Assembly (NCBI GenBank): GCA_035649635.1
Contig: DASRJE010000015.1
Span: forward strand, 62,001-126,000
Length of the DNA: 64,000 bases
Reading direction: 5' to 3'
Source of the DNA: Gp6-AA40 sp035649635
GTDB taxonomy: Bacteria > Acidobacteriota > Vicinamibacteria > Vicinamibacterales > UBA2999
Made by a program: the position numbers and the translations under genes. The stretch's first letter is position 1. The number at the start of each line of letters is the position of its first letter. Under the pieces are notes generated by a model. The model saw only the letters and a program-made list of their open reading frames with translations. It made no database searches and was not told the DNA's origin. Positions 49,521-58,748 of the stretch are shown here, piece by piece.

Positions 49521-52457
49521 GTGACCGCCTCACGCTCCGCTGTCTTTCCGTTCGTTCTTCTCGCAGCCTTGACCTGTTTTCCTTGTGCCACCGTAGCGGG
49601 ATCAGTGGACGGCCCGCTCTCCGACTACACGGTCACGACTTGGAACGAAAACGATGGCCTGCCCGCCGGCCGCATCCGCGCAATCACACAGGATCCGGAC
49701 GGATATCTCTGGCTCGGTACCGATGCGGGCCTCGTCCGCTTCGATGGAGTCCGATTCGATACCTTGAGCGCCCTGGGCGAAACGCGCCTTCCTGTTGGAG
49801 CGGTGACAGCGCTGATCAGCGCTCGCGATCGGTCGATCTGGATCGGCGTGAACGGCCGGATGCCGCTCGGGCAGATCAAGGATGGAAAGCTGACCCTCTT
49901 TGGCGAACGAGAGGGTTTCACCGGCGTGTATACGCTATCGCTCCTGGAGGATCGTGACGGCACGATCTGGGCGGGGACCATCCAGGGCCTCTTTCGTCGT
50001 CGCGGCGACGGCTGGCACAAATTCAGTCAGCAGGACGGCCTGGGTGAAGGTTCGGTAACGGCGATATACGAAGACCGTCAGAGACGCATTTGGGTGGCGA
50101 CGCTGACTGGCGTCTTTCGCAAGGACCCTGGACACGATAGGTTCGAGCAGGTCGACGTCATAACGCTATCGAGCAACGTCTGGCAGGGTTTCAGCGAGGA
50201 CGCCGCCGGCACGGTGTGGATCAGCGATTCCAACGAGGGGTTCAGAATTCCCGGCTCCGCTGACCGCGCGAAGGGCAGACCACATCGCGGCTGGGGGATC
50301 GAGCTCCTTCACGATCATCGCGGAAACTTCTGGGTGGGGACCCAGTCACAGGGGCTGTGGCGCATTCGCGATCGCGCGGGCAAGGCACGCGAGAGCCTCG
50401 ACATGATCACGGTCGACGATGGAATCGTCAGCAACGCTGTGTATTCCCTCCTCGAGGACCGCGAAGGCAACGTCTGGGTGGGCACGCTCGCCGGATTGCA
50501 GCGATTAACGCCACACCGGGTAACACCAATCAGGGATCTTCCAATCCCTCGTGTGCTCGAAGTGACGCCTGATGGCAGTGTCTGGGCCGGGACCGCATCC
50601 GGTCTCGTGCGCTTCACATCGACAGGACGAAAGCTTTACACGGAAGCAGACGGCTTACCTGGCTCTGTGGTGCTGGGTCTATTTGCGGACCAGCGCGGCG
50701 ATCTCTGGGTGTCCGCGGAGCGCGGAGTCTCACGCTTCTCCGAGGGACGTTTTTCGCCGTTGCTCGTCGCACCGAGGAGTCAAACGCAGCGCATCATCAG
50801 CATGACGGGTGCGGGCGATACCCTTTGGCTGCGCGATTTCTCTTTGCAGCTTTTTCGATGGCGCAATGGACAGTTGTCACCGGCGGTCGATGTCCCCGAA
50901 GAGTACCGAAAGGGCGCGTCGTCTATCCATGCGGGGAAGAGCGGAAGTCTCTGGATCGGATCGTCCAACGAGATGCTGATCGTCCGATCGCCGAGCGGCG
51001 AGGTTCGCGCCTACGAGCCAGGCATCGGCAACATTGGCAGCGTGATCGAGGACGCGCGCGGGGCCGTCTGGATCGGCGGAGACGACGGTTTGAGTCGTTT
51101 CGCAAACGGGCGGTTCACGAACGTTACGCGTCAGAATGGCTTTAGCGGCGGCATCAAATCCATCGTCGAGGATGGGCTCGGCTTCGTGTGGGTCAGCAAT
51201 GACAGCGGCATCGTTCGCCTGGACCCGAGCGAAGTCGACAAGGTCGCGGAGAACGCGAACCACCAGGTTCGCTTCCGCCTGTTCAATATGGCCGATGGTG
51301 TGGCAGGAGTGTCATTCGGCGAGGGAAGTCGCAGTGGACTTCGATCGCGCGACGGACGCCTGTGGTTCATCACCAGCAGCGGCGTGACCATTATCGATCC
51401 ACGCAACATCGGCGAAGCGCCAATCCCGCCGACCGTCCGGATTGAATCAATTGCCGCTGACACGCGATCATTCGACACTGTGCCACCGCTGCAACTGCCG
51501 GCAAGGACATCGCATCTGCAGATCGGTTTCGCGGCGCTCCGGCTCTCGGATCCGATGCGCGTGCGGTATCGCTATCGTCTCGCTGGCTACGACCGGGATT
51601 GGGTGGACGCAGGTACTGCCCGTCAGGCGACCTACACGAACCTCCCGCCTCGCCAATACCAGTTTCAGGTCATCGCGAGCGGTGGCGACGGGAACTGGAG
51701 TGAGCCGAGCGCGGCGCTGGCTTTCGGGATCCGGCCGATGTTCTATCAGACTGGCTGGTTCTATCTCGTCTGCGGTCTGACCGTGTTCTTGATTGTGTAC
51801 ATGTCCTGGCGACTGCATGTTCGGCAGGTGCGTCGTCAGTTCGCGCTCGTGCTCGCAGAGCGGATTCGCATGAGCCGCGCGATTCATGACACGCTGTTGC
51901 AGGGATTGGCCGCTCTCGCGTTGCAAGTGGATGATCTGTCTCACAACACGGACTTGTCGTCTCCACCCGGCCGTAACCGGATCCTGCGGATACGACGACA
52001 AGTAGAGGACTACATCCGGCAGGCGCGCCGGTCGATTCTGGACTTGCGCACACCGACGCTTGCGTCGGGCGATCTGCCTCAAGCAATTCGTGAGGCGGCA
52101 GAACGCGTGATCGGCGGACGGCAGGTCGCACTCGACGTGACGGTCAAAGGCAGTCCTCACCCGTATGCCGCGTCAACCGAAGAGCAATTGCTCCTGATCG
52201 GGCAGGAGGCCGTCAGTAACGCCGTCCTTCACGGCCAGGCCCGTCGCGTTGCCGTCGAACTCGACTACGGTAACGAACAGATGTCTCTTCGCGTAGCTGA
52301 CGACGGGTGCGGCTTCGACCCGGAGGCGGCGCTGAAGGCGTCCGGTCACTACGGCCTGGTGAGTATGCGCGAGCGGGCCGAGCAGGTGCGCGGGCGAATC
52401 ACGATTGCATCGGCACCTGGCCGCGGCACCGAGATCGAAACCGTCGTCCCCGCATGA
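49521..52457 (+). CDS. Beta-propeller sensor histidine kinase (HisKA_3)
   Basis: 978 aa from GTG 49521 with AAGGA 5 bases upstream. Signal peptide ('PFVLLAALTCFPCATVAG'), about twelve two-component regulator propeller repeats ('DPDGYLWLGTDAGLVRFDG', 'DRDGTIWAGTIQGLFR', 'DREGNVWVGTLAGLQRL') forming periplasmic propellers, a Y_Y_Y domain (~655-735), one membrane helix ('WFYLVCGLTVFLIVYMSW'), a HisKA_3 helix with H at about 789 ('SRAIHDTLLQGLAALALQVD') and HATPase_c ('GQEAVSNAVLHGQA', 'VADDGCGFDP', 'HYGLVSMRERA'). Senses a periplasmic ligand, likely a saccharide or degradation product, and phosphorylates the next-encoded regulator (ATGA overlap). Confidence 0.92.
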   Translation: MTASRSAVFPFVLLAALTCFPCATVAGSVDGPLSDYTVTTWNENDGLPAGRIRAITQDPDGYLWLGTDAGLVRFDGVRFDTLSALGETRLPVGAVTALISARDRSIWIGVNGRMPLGQIKDGKLTLFGEREGFTGVYTLSLLEDRDGTIWAGTIQGLFRRRGDGWHKFSQQDGLGEGSVTAIYEDRQRRIWVATLTGVFRKDPGHDRFEQVDVITLSSNVWQGFSEDAAGTVWISDSNEGFRIPGSADRAKGRPHRGWGIELLHDHRGNFWVGTQSQGLWRIRDRAGKARESLDMITVDDGIVSNAVYSLLEDREGNVWVGTLAGLQRLTPHRVTPIRDLPIPRVLEVTPDGSVWAGTASGLVRFTSTGRKLYTEADGLPGSVVLGLFADQRGDLWVSAERGVSRFSEGRFSPLLVAPRSQTQRIISMTGAGDTLWLRDFSLQLFRWRNGQLSPAVDVPEEYRKGASSIHAGKSGSLWIGSSNEMLIVRSPSGEVRAYEPGIGNIGSVIEDARGAVWIGGDDGLSRFANGRFTNVTRQNGFSGGIKSIVEDGLGFVWVSNDSGIVRLDPSEVDKVAENANHQVRFRLFNMADGVAGVSFGEGSRSGLRSRDGRLWFITSSGVTIIDPRNIGEAPIPPTVRIESIAADTRSFDTVPPLQLPARTSHLQIGFAALRLSDPMRVRYRYRLAGYDRDWVDAGTARQATYTNLPPRQYQFQVIASGGDGNWSEPSAALAFGIRPMFYQTGWFYLVCGLTVFLIVYMSWRLHVRQVRRQFALVLAERIRMSRAIHDTLLQGLAALALQVDDLSHNTDLSSPPGRNRILRIRRQVEDYIRQARRSILDLRTPTLASGDLPQAIREAAERVIGGRQVALDVTVKGSPHPYAASTEEQLLLIGQEAVSNAVLHGQARRVAVELDYGNEQMSLRVADDGCGFDPEAALKASGHYGLVSMRERAEQVRGRITIASAPGRGTEIETVVPA

Positions 52458-53071
52458 TTCGCGTGCTCTGCGTCGATGATCATCGCGTCATGCTCGATGG
52501 TCTCGCGCTGCTCATTGGCCGTCAGCCGGACATGGAGGTCGTTGCGTCAGCAACGAGTGGCGAACAGGCGGTCGAGCTCTATTCATGTCATCTGCCGGAC
52601 ATCACGTTAATGGATCTCCAGCTGCCGACGATGAGCGGTCTGGAAGCGATCGGCGAGATCCGCAGGACCCATCCCGACGCACGGATCGTCGTCCTGACGA
52701 TGTACCAGGGAGATGAGGACATCTATCGCGCGTTGGAGGCGGGCGCCGCCGCGTATTTGTTGAAGGACACTCTGGCGGAAGATCTGGTCAATGTCATCCG
52801 GCAGGTACACACCGGCAACCGTCCCATCCCGCCCGATGTCGCGGCCGCGCTGGCCGTCCGCAAAGTCCAGCCATCTCTGACACCCAGGGAAATCGAGGTC
52901 GTCCACCTGATCGCTCAGGGGATGCGCAACAAGGAAATCGCCGTCGCGCTCGGCATCAGCGAACAGACTGCCAAGGTTCACGTCAAAAACATTCTCGCGA
53001 AGTTGAACGTGAGCGATCGCTCTGCCGTCGTGGCCGTCGCAGTGCGCCGCGGCATCATTCATATTCGGTAA
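52454..53071 (+). CDS. NarL/FixJ-family response regulator, partner of propeller kinase
   Basis: 205 aa. Receiver domain with D8/D9, phospho-acceptor D54 ('DITLMDLQLPTMSG') and Lys in 'AYLLKDTL'; LuxR-type HTH 'LTPREIEVVHLIAQGMRNKE' and 'ISEQTAKVHVKNILAKLNVS'. Start overlaps the kinase stop (ATGA). Probably controls the outer-membrane receptor gene 200 bases downstream. Confidence 0.94.
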   Translation: MIRVLCVDDHRVMLDGLALLIGRQPDMEVVASATSGEQAVELYSCHLPDITLMDLQLPTMSGLEAIGEIRRTHPDARIVVLTMYQGDEDIYRALEAGAAAYLLKDTLAEDLVNVIRQVHTGNRPIPPDVAAALAVRKVQPSLTPREIEVVHLIAQGMRNKEIAVALGISEQTAKVHVKNILAKLNVSDRSAVVAVAVRRGIIHIR

Positions 53072-53081
53072 AAAGCACCCG

Positions 53082-53175
53082 TTAACTCCCAACTCCCAAA
53101 TTTCCAACTCCCAATTCCTGGATTCCAGCTGGCAGTTTCGGTTTTGGGAGTTGGGAGTTGGGTGTTGGGAGTTGA
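53082..53175. repeat. Palindromic AACTCCCAA-type intergenic repeat, copy 2
   Basis: Arms of AACTCCCAACTCCCAA and TTGGGAGTTGGGAGTTGGG with a GC-balanced middle. Same family as 40221-40308. It fills the gap between the regulator and the Oar-like receptor gene. Confidence 0.75.
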
Positions 53176-53271
53176 CACGTCGTAACTCTTGTTAGGTAGT
53201 GCGGTGCCCGGATCCGGTCGCTAGACTCGTGACGCTTTGACTCCAGCCAAATCAGGAGAGGACTAAGTGTC

Positions 53272-56200
53272 ATGAGGCGACTGTGTTTCGTGGTGGTCGG
53301 AGCTCTTGCGACGTTTGTCGGGGCGCATGACAGCTGGGCGCAGGGAATCGGCGCGGCCAGCATCGTCGGCGTCGTCCGCGACGTGTCCGGGGCGGTGCTG
53401 CCGGGTGTCACGGTAGAGGCCGCCAGCCCGGTGCTGATCGAGAAAGTGCGGACCGCGACGACGGATGGCGAAGGTCGGTACCAGATCGCGGAGCTGCGCC
53501 CCGGTACCTATACCGTCACGTTCACTCTTCCAGGGTTCAGTACCTTCAAGCGCGACGGCCTCGAGCTGTCGTCGAATTTCGTCGCCACTGTCAACGCGGA
53601 ACTCCGCGTTGGAACGTTGGAGGAGACCGTCGTCGTCTCCGGGGAGACACCGCTCGTCGATGTCCGCAGCGTCTCGAAGGGAACGGTGGTCAGCCAGGAA
53701 ACGCTCGCGGTACTGCCGACGAGCAAGAGCGTGGGTGGTTTGCTCGCGCTCGTGCCAGGCGCCGTGTCACCTGCCAACGGTGTCGACACGGGCGGGACCA
53801 AAGGCGAACAGTCCGTTCGGATCTCTGTTTTTGGCGCGAGGCCAGGCGACATGCGCCAGATGACGAACGGGATGCTTTACAGCAACTTGAACGGTGATGG
53901 CGCCGGCCGCCTGTATTTCGTCAATCCCGTCACTGTTCAGGAGAACGTCATCGATCTCGGTGCCGCTGGGTCAGCGCAATATCAACTCGCCGGCGCCGTG
54001 GTCAACACAATTCCCAGGGAAGGTGGCAACCAATGGTCCGGGACGACGTTCGGCGCCTGGACGAATCACTCGTTACAGTCGAGCAACCTGAGCGACGACC
54101 TCAAATCACAAGGATTGACCACTGTGAACGGCTTGCGGTCGATCGCTGATTTGAGCGGCCTGGTTGGGGGACCTGTGGTCGCCGACAAGTGGTGGTTCGT
54201 GTCGTCGGGCCGGGTGAGCGGGAGCACGCTCCGAGCCGCCAGCCTCTTCCACGACGCCAACATCGATGACTGGGTCTATTCGGCGGACACCAGTCGTCCC
54301 GTGGATCCCGAAGAGCGAAACCACAACTATCAGTTCCGGACGACCTTTCAGCTTGGGGCCAAGGACAAGTTCGGCGCATCCACCGACATCCAGCGGCACT
54401 TCAGAGACCAGGCATTCGGGCAGCTCGATCAAGGGATCGCAAGAATCGAAGCCAATGCTGCCATGTGCCACAACGACTCCCTGACCCAGGCCACGTGGAG
54501 CCGGCCGCAGTCCAACGTGCTGCTGTTCGAGGGCGGCGTAACGGTTGGATTGAACACGTTCGGCACGGCGAACTTCGGCACTGCACTCGATGGGTCCGAC
54601 TACGAGGAATGCGGCCAGAGTCAGCCGTTCCGGGTAAATATCGCCGATGCGGCTCGCGGCCCCACCTACCATGGTGTGGGCGCCATCAGCATCGGCGTGT
54701 CCAATCAGTTCAATTCACGATTCGCGGCGTCATATGTCACCGGCGCGCACAATCTGAAGACGGGGTTCACACTCATTCGCGGCAACGTCACCGGGAACAC
54801 CATCAACCGCGCAGACGATGTCAACGGCTTGCCAATCTCCTACACGTTCACGAACGGCGTGCCGACCTCGATGACGCTCTTCGCGAGCCGCAACAGCGAC
54901 GCGCACCTCGACCAAGATCTTGCGCTCTTCGTTCAGGATCAGTGGGCGTTGCACCGCCTCACGTTGAACCTCGGTCTCCGCTTCGACTGGATGAGCCAGT
55001 CCCTGGGCGCCGTCGACAATCCCGCAAACGCGATCTTTCCGGCTTATAGTTCGCCGGCGCGCGAGGGGGTGCCGACCTGGAAGGACCTCAGCCCGCGGCT
55101 GGGGGCGGCCTACGATCTGTTCGGGAACGGCAAGACTGCGATCAAGGGTGGCATCAACCGGTATGTGGCGGGAGGGTCGACCGGTGTGGCTACGCAGTTC
55201 GGCCCGACGGCCAATTTCAACACCACGCGCAACTGGACCGACTCCAATACGAACTTCTATCCCGACTGCGACCTCTCGAACCCGGCAGCGCAAGACCTGC
55301 GTTCGCGGGGCGGAGACGTGTGTGGCGCTTACAACAATCCCAGCGTGGCGACCTTCAGCGAAAACACAACGGTCGCCAATTCAGATTTCACAAACGGATG
55401 GTTCAAGCGCGGATACAACTGGCGGGCGAGCGCGGGTGTCGAGCAGCAACTGATGAACCGGCTCGCGGTGAGCGCCTCGTACGCGCGCACCATCTACGGC
55501 AACTTCTCCGTGACGGACAATCTCAATCTGACTCCGGCTGATTTCGACCCGTACTGCATCACTTTACCGGTCGATTCCAGGCTGCCGCGCAGCGGACAGC
55601 AGCTGTGCGGACTTTACGATCAGCGCATCAACGTTGCGACGAGCAATCTCGTTGGATTCGCTGATGACTACGTCGACAAGTATGCGTTCGGGGCATTGAA
55701 GCAGAGTCCGCAGACGGAGCATTTCAACGGGTTCGATCTGTCGATGGCCGCACGGTTTCCGCGATCCGGAACCTTCAACGCCGGATGGAGTGTCGGCAAC
55801 ACGATTCAGAACACGGCCATCTCAGCCAATGGCGGTCTCATCAACAACTCGAGCTCGAACTGCTTCGTCGTCGACAACCCGGAGCAGTTGACGAGCGAAG
55901 TGTCGCCATGCAAGTTCGACACACCCTACCAACATCGGTTTCGCATGAGCGGTTCGTTCGAGCTTCCATGGCAGGCCGTGATCGTGTCCGGCGTGTACCA
56001 GGACTTGCCCGGTCCGCTGATCGTGGCCAATCGTGTCTACACGAGTGCTGAAATCAACGCTCAGCCGACGGGCGGTCTCGGGCGTCCGTTGCGCATGGCC
56101 ACGCGAACTATCGACATCCTCGAACCGTTTTCGATGTATGGCGATCGGCTGCGTCAGCTCGATCTTCGTGCGAGCAAATTGTTCCGCCTTGGCGGCCAGC

Positions 56201-56367
56201 GTTTCCAGCTGAACGTCGACCTGTACAACGCCCTGAACGGGAGCACGGCCACCTTCATTCGTAACACGTACACGGCGCCCGGAGCGGTGACGACAACGCC
56301 GTGGTTGCAGCCGACACAGGTGCAGGACGGGCGCTTCTGGAAATTCAGCGCGCAGTATGACTTCTGA
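53272..56367 (+). CDS. Oar-like TonB-dependent outer-membrane receptor
   Basis: 1031 aa. Signal peptide ('VVVGALATFVGAHDSWAQ'), carboxypeptidase-regulatory-like domain (~28-110, 'GVVRDVSGAVLPGVTVEAAS', 'DGEGRYQIAELRPGTYTVTF'), plug-like domain ('GTVVSQETLAVLPTSKSVGG', 'GAAGSAQYQLAGAVVNTIPR') and a long beta-barrel ending in aromatic 'WKFSAQYDF'. It matches the large receptor family expanded in Acidobacteriota and also resembles SusC-type importers. Ligand unknown. It stands downstream of the propeller kinase pair and upstream of exported hydrolases. Confidence 0.9.
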   Translation: MRRLCFVVVGALATFVGAHDSWAQGIGAASIVGVVRDVSGAVLPGVTVEAASPVLIEKVRTATTDGEGRYQIAELRPGTYTVTFTLPGFSTFKRDGLELSSNFVATVNAELRVGTLEETVVVSGETPLVDVRSVSKGTVVSQETLAVLPTSKSVGGLLALVPGAVSPANGVDTGGTKGEQSVRISVFGARPGDMRQMTNGMLYSNLNGDGAGRLYFVNPVTVQENVIDLGAAGSAQYQLAGAVVNTIPREGGNQWSGTTFGAWTNHSLQSSNLSDDLKSQGLTTVNGLRSIADLSGLVGGPVVADKWWFVSSGRVSGSTLRAASLFHDANIDDWVYSADTSRPVDPEERNHNYQFRTTFQLGAKDKFGASTDIQRHFRDQAFGQLDQGIARIEANAAMCHNDSLTQATWSRPQSNVLLFEGGVTVGLNTFGTANFGTALDGSDYEECGQSQPFRVNIADAARGPTYHGVGAISIGVSNQFNSRFAASYVTGAHNLKTGFTLIRGNVTGNTINRADDVNGLPISYTFTNGVPTSMTLFASRNSDAHLDQDLALFVQDQWALHRLTLNLGLRFDWMSQSLGAVDNPANAIFPAYSSPAREGVPTWKDLSPRLGAAYDLFGNGKTAIKGGINRYVAGGSTGVATQFGPTANFNTTRNWTDSNTNFYPDCDLSNPAAQDLRSRGGDVCGAYNNPSVATFSENTTVANSDFTNGWFKRGYNWRASAGVEQQLMNRLAVSASYARTIYGNFSVTDNLNLTPADFDPYCITLPVDSRLPRSGQQLCGLYDQRINVATSNLVGFADDYVDKYAFGALKQSPQTEHFNGFDLSMAARFPRSGTFNAGWSVGNTIQNTAISANGGLINNSSSNCFVVDNPEQLTSEVSPCKFDTPYQHRFRMSGSFELPWQAVIVSGVYQDLPGPLIVANRVYTSAEINAQPTGGLGRPLRMATRTIDILEPFSMYGDRLRQLDLRASKLFRLGGQRFQLNVDLYNALNGSTATFIRNTYTAPGAVTTTPWLQPTQVQDGRFWKFSAQYDF

Positions 56368-56385
56368 GGCACACGCTCGCGTAGC

Positions 56386-56409
56386 CCGGGTCTTGTTCTA
56401 TAGACCCGG
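56386..56409. terminator. Hairpin after receptor gene
   Basis: CCGGGTCT (56386-56393) pairs with AGACCCGG (56402-56409) around an 8-base loop, 19 bases after the receptor stop. Likely terminator or REP element; no T-run. Confidence 0.5.
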
Positions 56410-56444
56410 CACGTTCGGCAGCCAGGGTCAGCGCAGGTGAGGTT

Positions 56445-57626
56445 ATGACGCAACCGAGACGCGACGCAGGCACGTGTGACATGCGGAGGCGACAGGCCCT
56501 GCGGCTGCTCGGAGGTGGCGCCGCAGTAGGGGTGGTCGCGCGACTGGGTTGGAGGCCACACGCCGCGCTCTTCGCGCAGGCCCCGAGTGGTGGCGCGAAG
56601 ATCGCAGTGCCCGCGGGCGGCGTGATCCGTACCGTCAGCGGCGATATCGATCCCAACGGCTACACCGGCGGCACCTTGATGCACGAGCATCTTGGCAACG
56701 GGCGCCCCGCGCAGGCCAGGGGAGGAGGCGCTCCGCTGCCGGTGGACAACCCGACGCAGGATCCGGCATGGATGGCGGAGGAGCTGACGCTGGCGCGGAA
56801 GAACGGAAACCTCGGATGCATCGTGGCCGCCGGCCTCAACATGCCCAGTCCTGACAACCTGTCGTACCTGACCAGGCTGTCGCAGGCGAGCGGGGTCAGG
56901 ATCGTTGCCGCTGCCGCCTATTACAACCCTCAGTCGTATCCCAAAGGCACCGACTCGTTGAGTGAAGACGAAATCGTGGAGCTCCTGGTCAAGGGGGCGG
57001 GCGAGATCGCGTTGGGGGCATACGGCGAGCTCGGTTGTTTGAACGATGAAGCGGATCTTCAACCGATCGAGAAGAAAGTGTTTCGCGCCTTTGGCAAAGC
57101 ACAGGCGCGCACCAACCTGCCAATCTTCACTCACACGAACTACTCGACCGGCCCGAACGTCTCGATGGACATGGCGCTGCGGCAGTTGGACGCATTGGAA
57201 TCGGCCGGCGGAAAGCCGTCGAGCATCGCTATCGGCCACGTCTGTTGTCACTACGATCCGATGGTCGACGTCGCCAAGCGCGTCGCCCGCCGGGGCGCCT
57301 TCGTCGCATTCGATCGGATGACGCGGCAGCAGCAGTGGGTGTCCGATGCCAAACGCATCGAGATGATCAAGGCGCTGCTCGACGCCGGCCTCGTCGACAG
57401 ACTCTTGATTTCGTCTGACTATATCGGGCGCATCAACACTGCGGTGGGAGAGATCCCAGGCTATCCGGGTTCACTCCACGCGCGTGACGGCGGGCCTGGA
57501 TACGCCAGGCCCTTCATTCTCGCGGTTCCTCAGATGATAAAAGCGGGAATACCGGTGGACGCGATTCGCCGGATCACCGTGGACAATCCGAGACGCTTCC
57601 TGACGTTCGTGCCACAGCAGAAGTAG
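56445..57626 (+). CDS. Exported phosphotriesterase-homology metal hydrolase
   Basis: 393 aa. Twin-arginine-type leader ('MRRRQALRLLGGGAAVGVVA'). Amidohydrolase/PTE motifs: HxH in 'LMHEHLGN', a bridging acidic residue in 'YGELGCLND' where E. coli PHP has Glu rather than the carboxylated Lys of phosphotriesterase, His in 'IFTHTNYST', His in 'AIGHVCCHYDP', and the catalytic Asp in 'LISSDYIGR'. Probably a binuclear-metal hydrolase of lactones or esters. Exact substrate cannot be told. Confidence 0.85.
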   Translation: MTQPRRDAGTCDMRRRQALRLLGGGAAVGVVARLGWRPHAALFAQAPSGGAKIAVPAGGVIRTVSGDIDPNGYTGGTLMHEHLGNGRPAQARGGGAPLPVDNPTQDPAWMAEELTLARKNGNLGCIVAAGLNMPSPDNLSYLTRLSQASGVRIVAAAAYYNPQSYPKGTDSLSEDEIVELLVKGAGEIALGAYGELGCLNDEADLQPIEKKVFRAFGKAQARTNLPIFTHTNYSTGPNVSMDMALRQLDALESAGGKPSSIAIGHVCCHYDPMVDVAKRVARRGAFVAFDRMTRQQQWVSDAKRIEMIKALLDAGLVDRLLISSDYIGRINTAVGEIPGYPGSLHARDGGPGYARPFILAVPQMIKAGIPVDAIRRITVDNPRRFLTFVPQQK

Positions 57627-57627
57627 C

Positions 57628-57668
57628 GCGGGTCTCCTTGGCCTGAGCCATGTCGAAGGCAGACCCGC
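57628..57668. terminator. Hairpin between convergent genes
   Basis: GCGGGTCT (57628-57635) pairs with AGACCCGC (57661-57668), starting immediately after the hydrolase stop and before the convergent gene at 57707. Probable bidirectional terminator. Confidence 0.5.
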
Positions 57669-57706
57669 CGTGAAGGCGATCAGGCCGGTCTCACGACCCG
57701 GCTGTA

Positions 57707-58720
57707 CTATCGCGGGCTGGTTTGCTGTGCTTCCAGCTTCCTTGCCCCCGAGAGAATCCCATATAGCCCGACATTGCCCTCGTGGCATGCGTACTCCAGG
57801 AGAGGCTCGTCGGTGCGCTTGAAATAGAGCCGCGCCGTCCATGGCTTCGTCCATGTCGTCGGATCGCTCATGGTGGCGTCGTACTGGAGCGTGTCCTTTG
57901 CGATCCGGGTGAACCGCTCCACGAGCTGGAGACCGGTCGACGATCCCTGGAAGTTGCTCTTCGATGAAAAGCCTCTCGTCTCGACCACCAGCGTGTCGCC
58001 GTCCCAGCGTCCACGCGAGTTGCCGAGCCACTGCGGCATCTGATCGGAGAGATGCGGCCGGCCATCCACCGGGATCACTCGCGCGTCATGGATCGTCTCC
58101 ATGTTGAACACCACGTGCGTGGGCGATTGCACGATCTGATAGACGCTGCTGTAGGCCGCCTGGAATCGGGGCACGCCGAAGGTGATGCAACGCTCGCTCA
58201 GGCCGCGGCTGTCGGGGCCGTCAGCCGGATGCAGCCGTCGTCGTTCTGCCGCCGCAGCCCGCCGCTTCTGTGCGTCCGGTGTCTCGGGCGGGATGCGGCC
58301 GTTGGGCGGATCGATGATGAGCGACGTGCGTCGCTCGAAGTCGCGCGCGGGCAGCCAGAAGCCGTTGTAGTTTCCCGTCTCGGTGTCGTGCGACTTCGAT
58401 TCAGTCTGTCCCTGAAGCGTGTCGCCGATGAGTTCGTCGCCGAACAGGGCATCGCCATCCTGTTCGAGCTGCCTCGCGGCTTTCTCGACCTGCTGGACCT
58501 CGGCGTCGGTGAGGAACTGCTTGTCTGCCCAGGCGGCAGGACGCTGAAGCGGTGTAGCGCTGTTGTTGGTCCACACGGCCTCGAGGTCCGGTTGGCCGAA
58601 CGAGTTCTTCGGCACTTTATACGGTGCGGCTTGCTTGTCAACCTGCGAACCCGCGGCCGCAAGGGTGATGCACGCGATCCCGATCAACGAGCAAACGTAG
58701 ACGCCACGCATTATCGTCAT
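57707..58720 (-). CDS. Exported protein of unknown function
   Basis: 337 aa, ATG with GGAGG seven bases upstream. Signal peptide ('VCSLIGIACITLAAAGSQ'). Conserved-looking motifs 'FGQPDLEAVWTNNSATPLQR', 'SLIIDPPNGRIPPET', 'RWDGDTLVVETRGFS', 'ERFTRIAKDTLQYDATMSDP' and 'TWTKPWTARL' match a large family of exported hypothetical proteins in Acidobacteriota. No catalytic motif is evident. Convergent with the phosphotriesterase homologue. Confidence 0.72.
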   Translation of the reverse strand: MTIMRGVYVCSLIGIACITLAAAGSQVDKQAAPYKVPKNSFGQPDLEAVWTNNSATPLQRPAAWADKQFLTDAEVQQVEKAARQLEQDGDALFGDELIGDTLQGQTESKSHDTETGNYNGFWLPARDFERRTSLIIDPPNGRIPPETPDAQKRRAAAAERRRLHPADGPDSRGLSERCITFGVPRFQAAYSSVYQIVQSPTHVVFNMETIHDARVIPVDGRPHLSDQMPQWLGNSRGRWDGDTLVVETRGFSSKSNFQGSSTGLQLVERFTRIAKDTLQYDATMSDPTTWTKPWTARLYFKRTDEPLLEYACHEGNVGLYGILSGARKLEAQQTSPR

Positions 58721-58748
58721 CGCTCCCTCCCGCGTACGAAAGTGTAGC

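Noticed and set aside
56154..57251. 365-codon minus-strand open frame
   Set aside because: Runs across the end of the receptor gene and into the phosphotriesterase homologue on the other strand; composition is that of a shadow frame.
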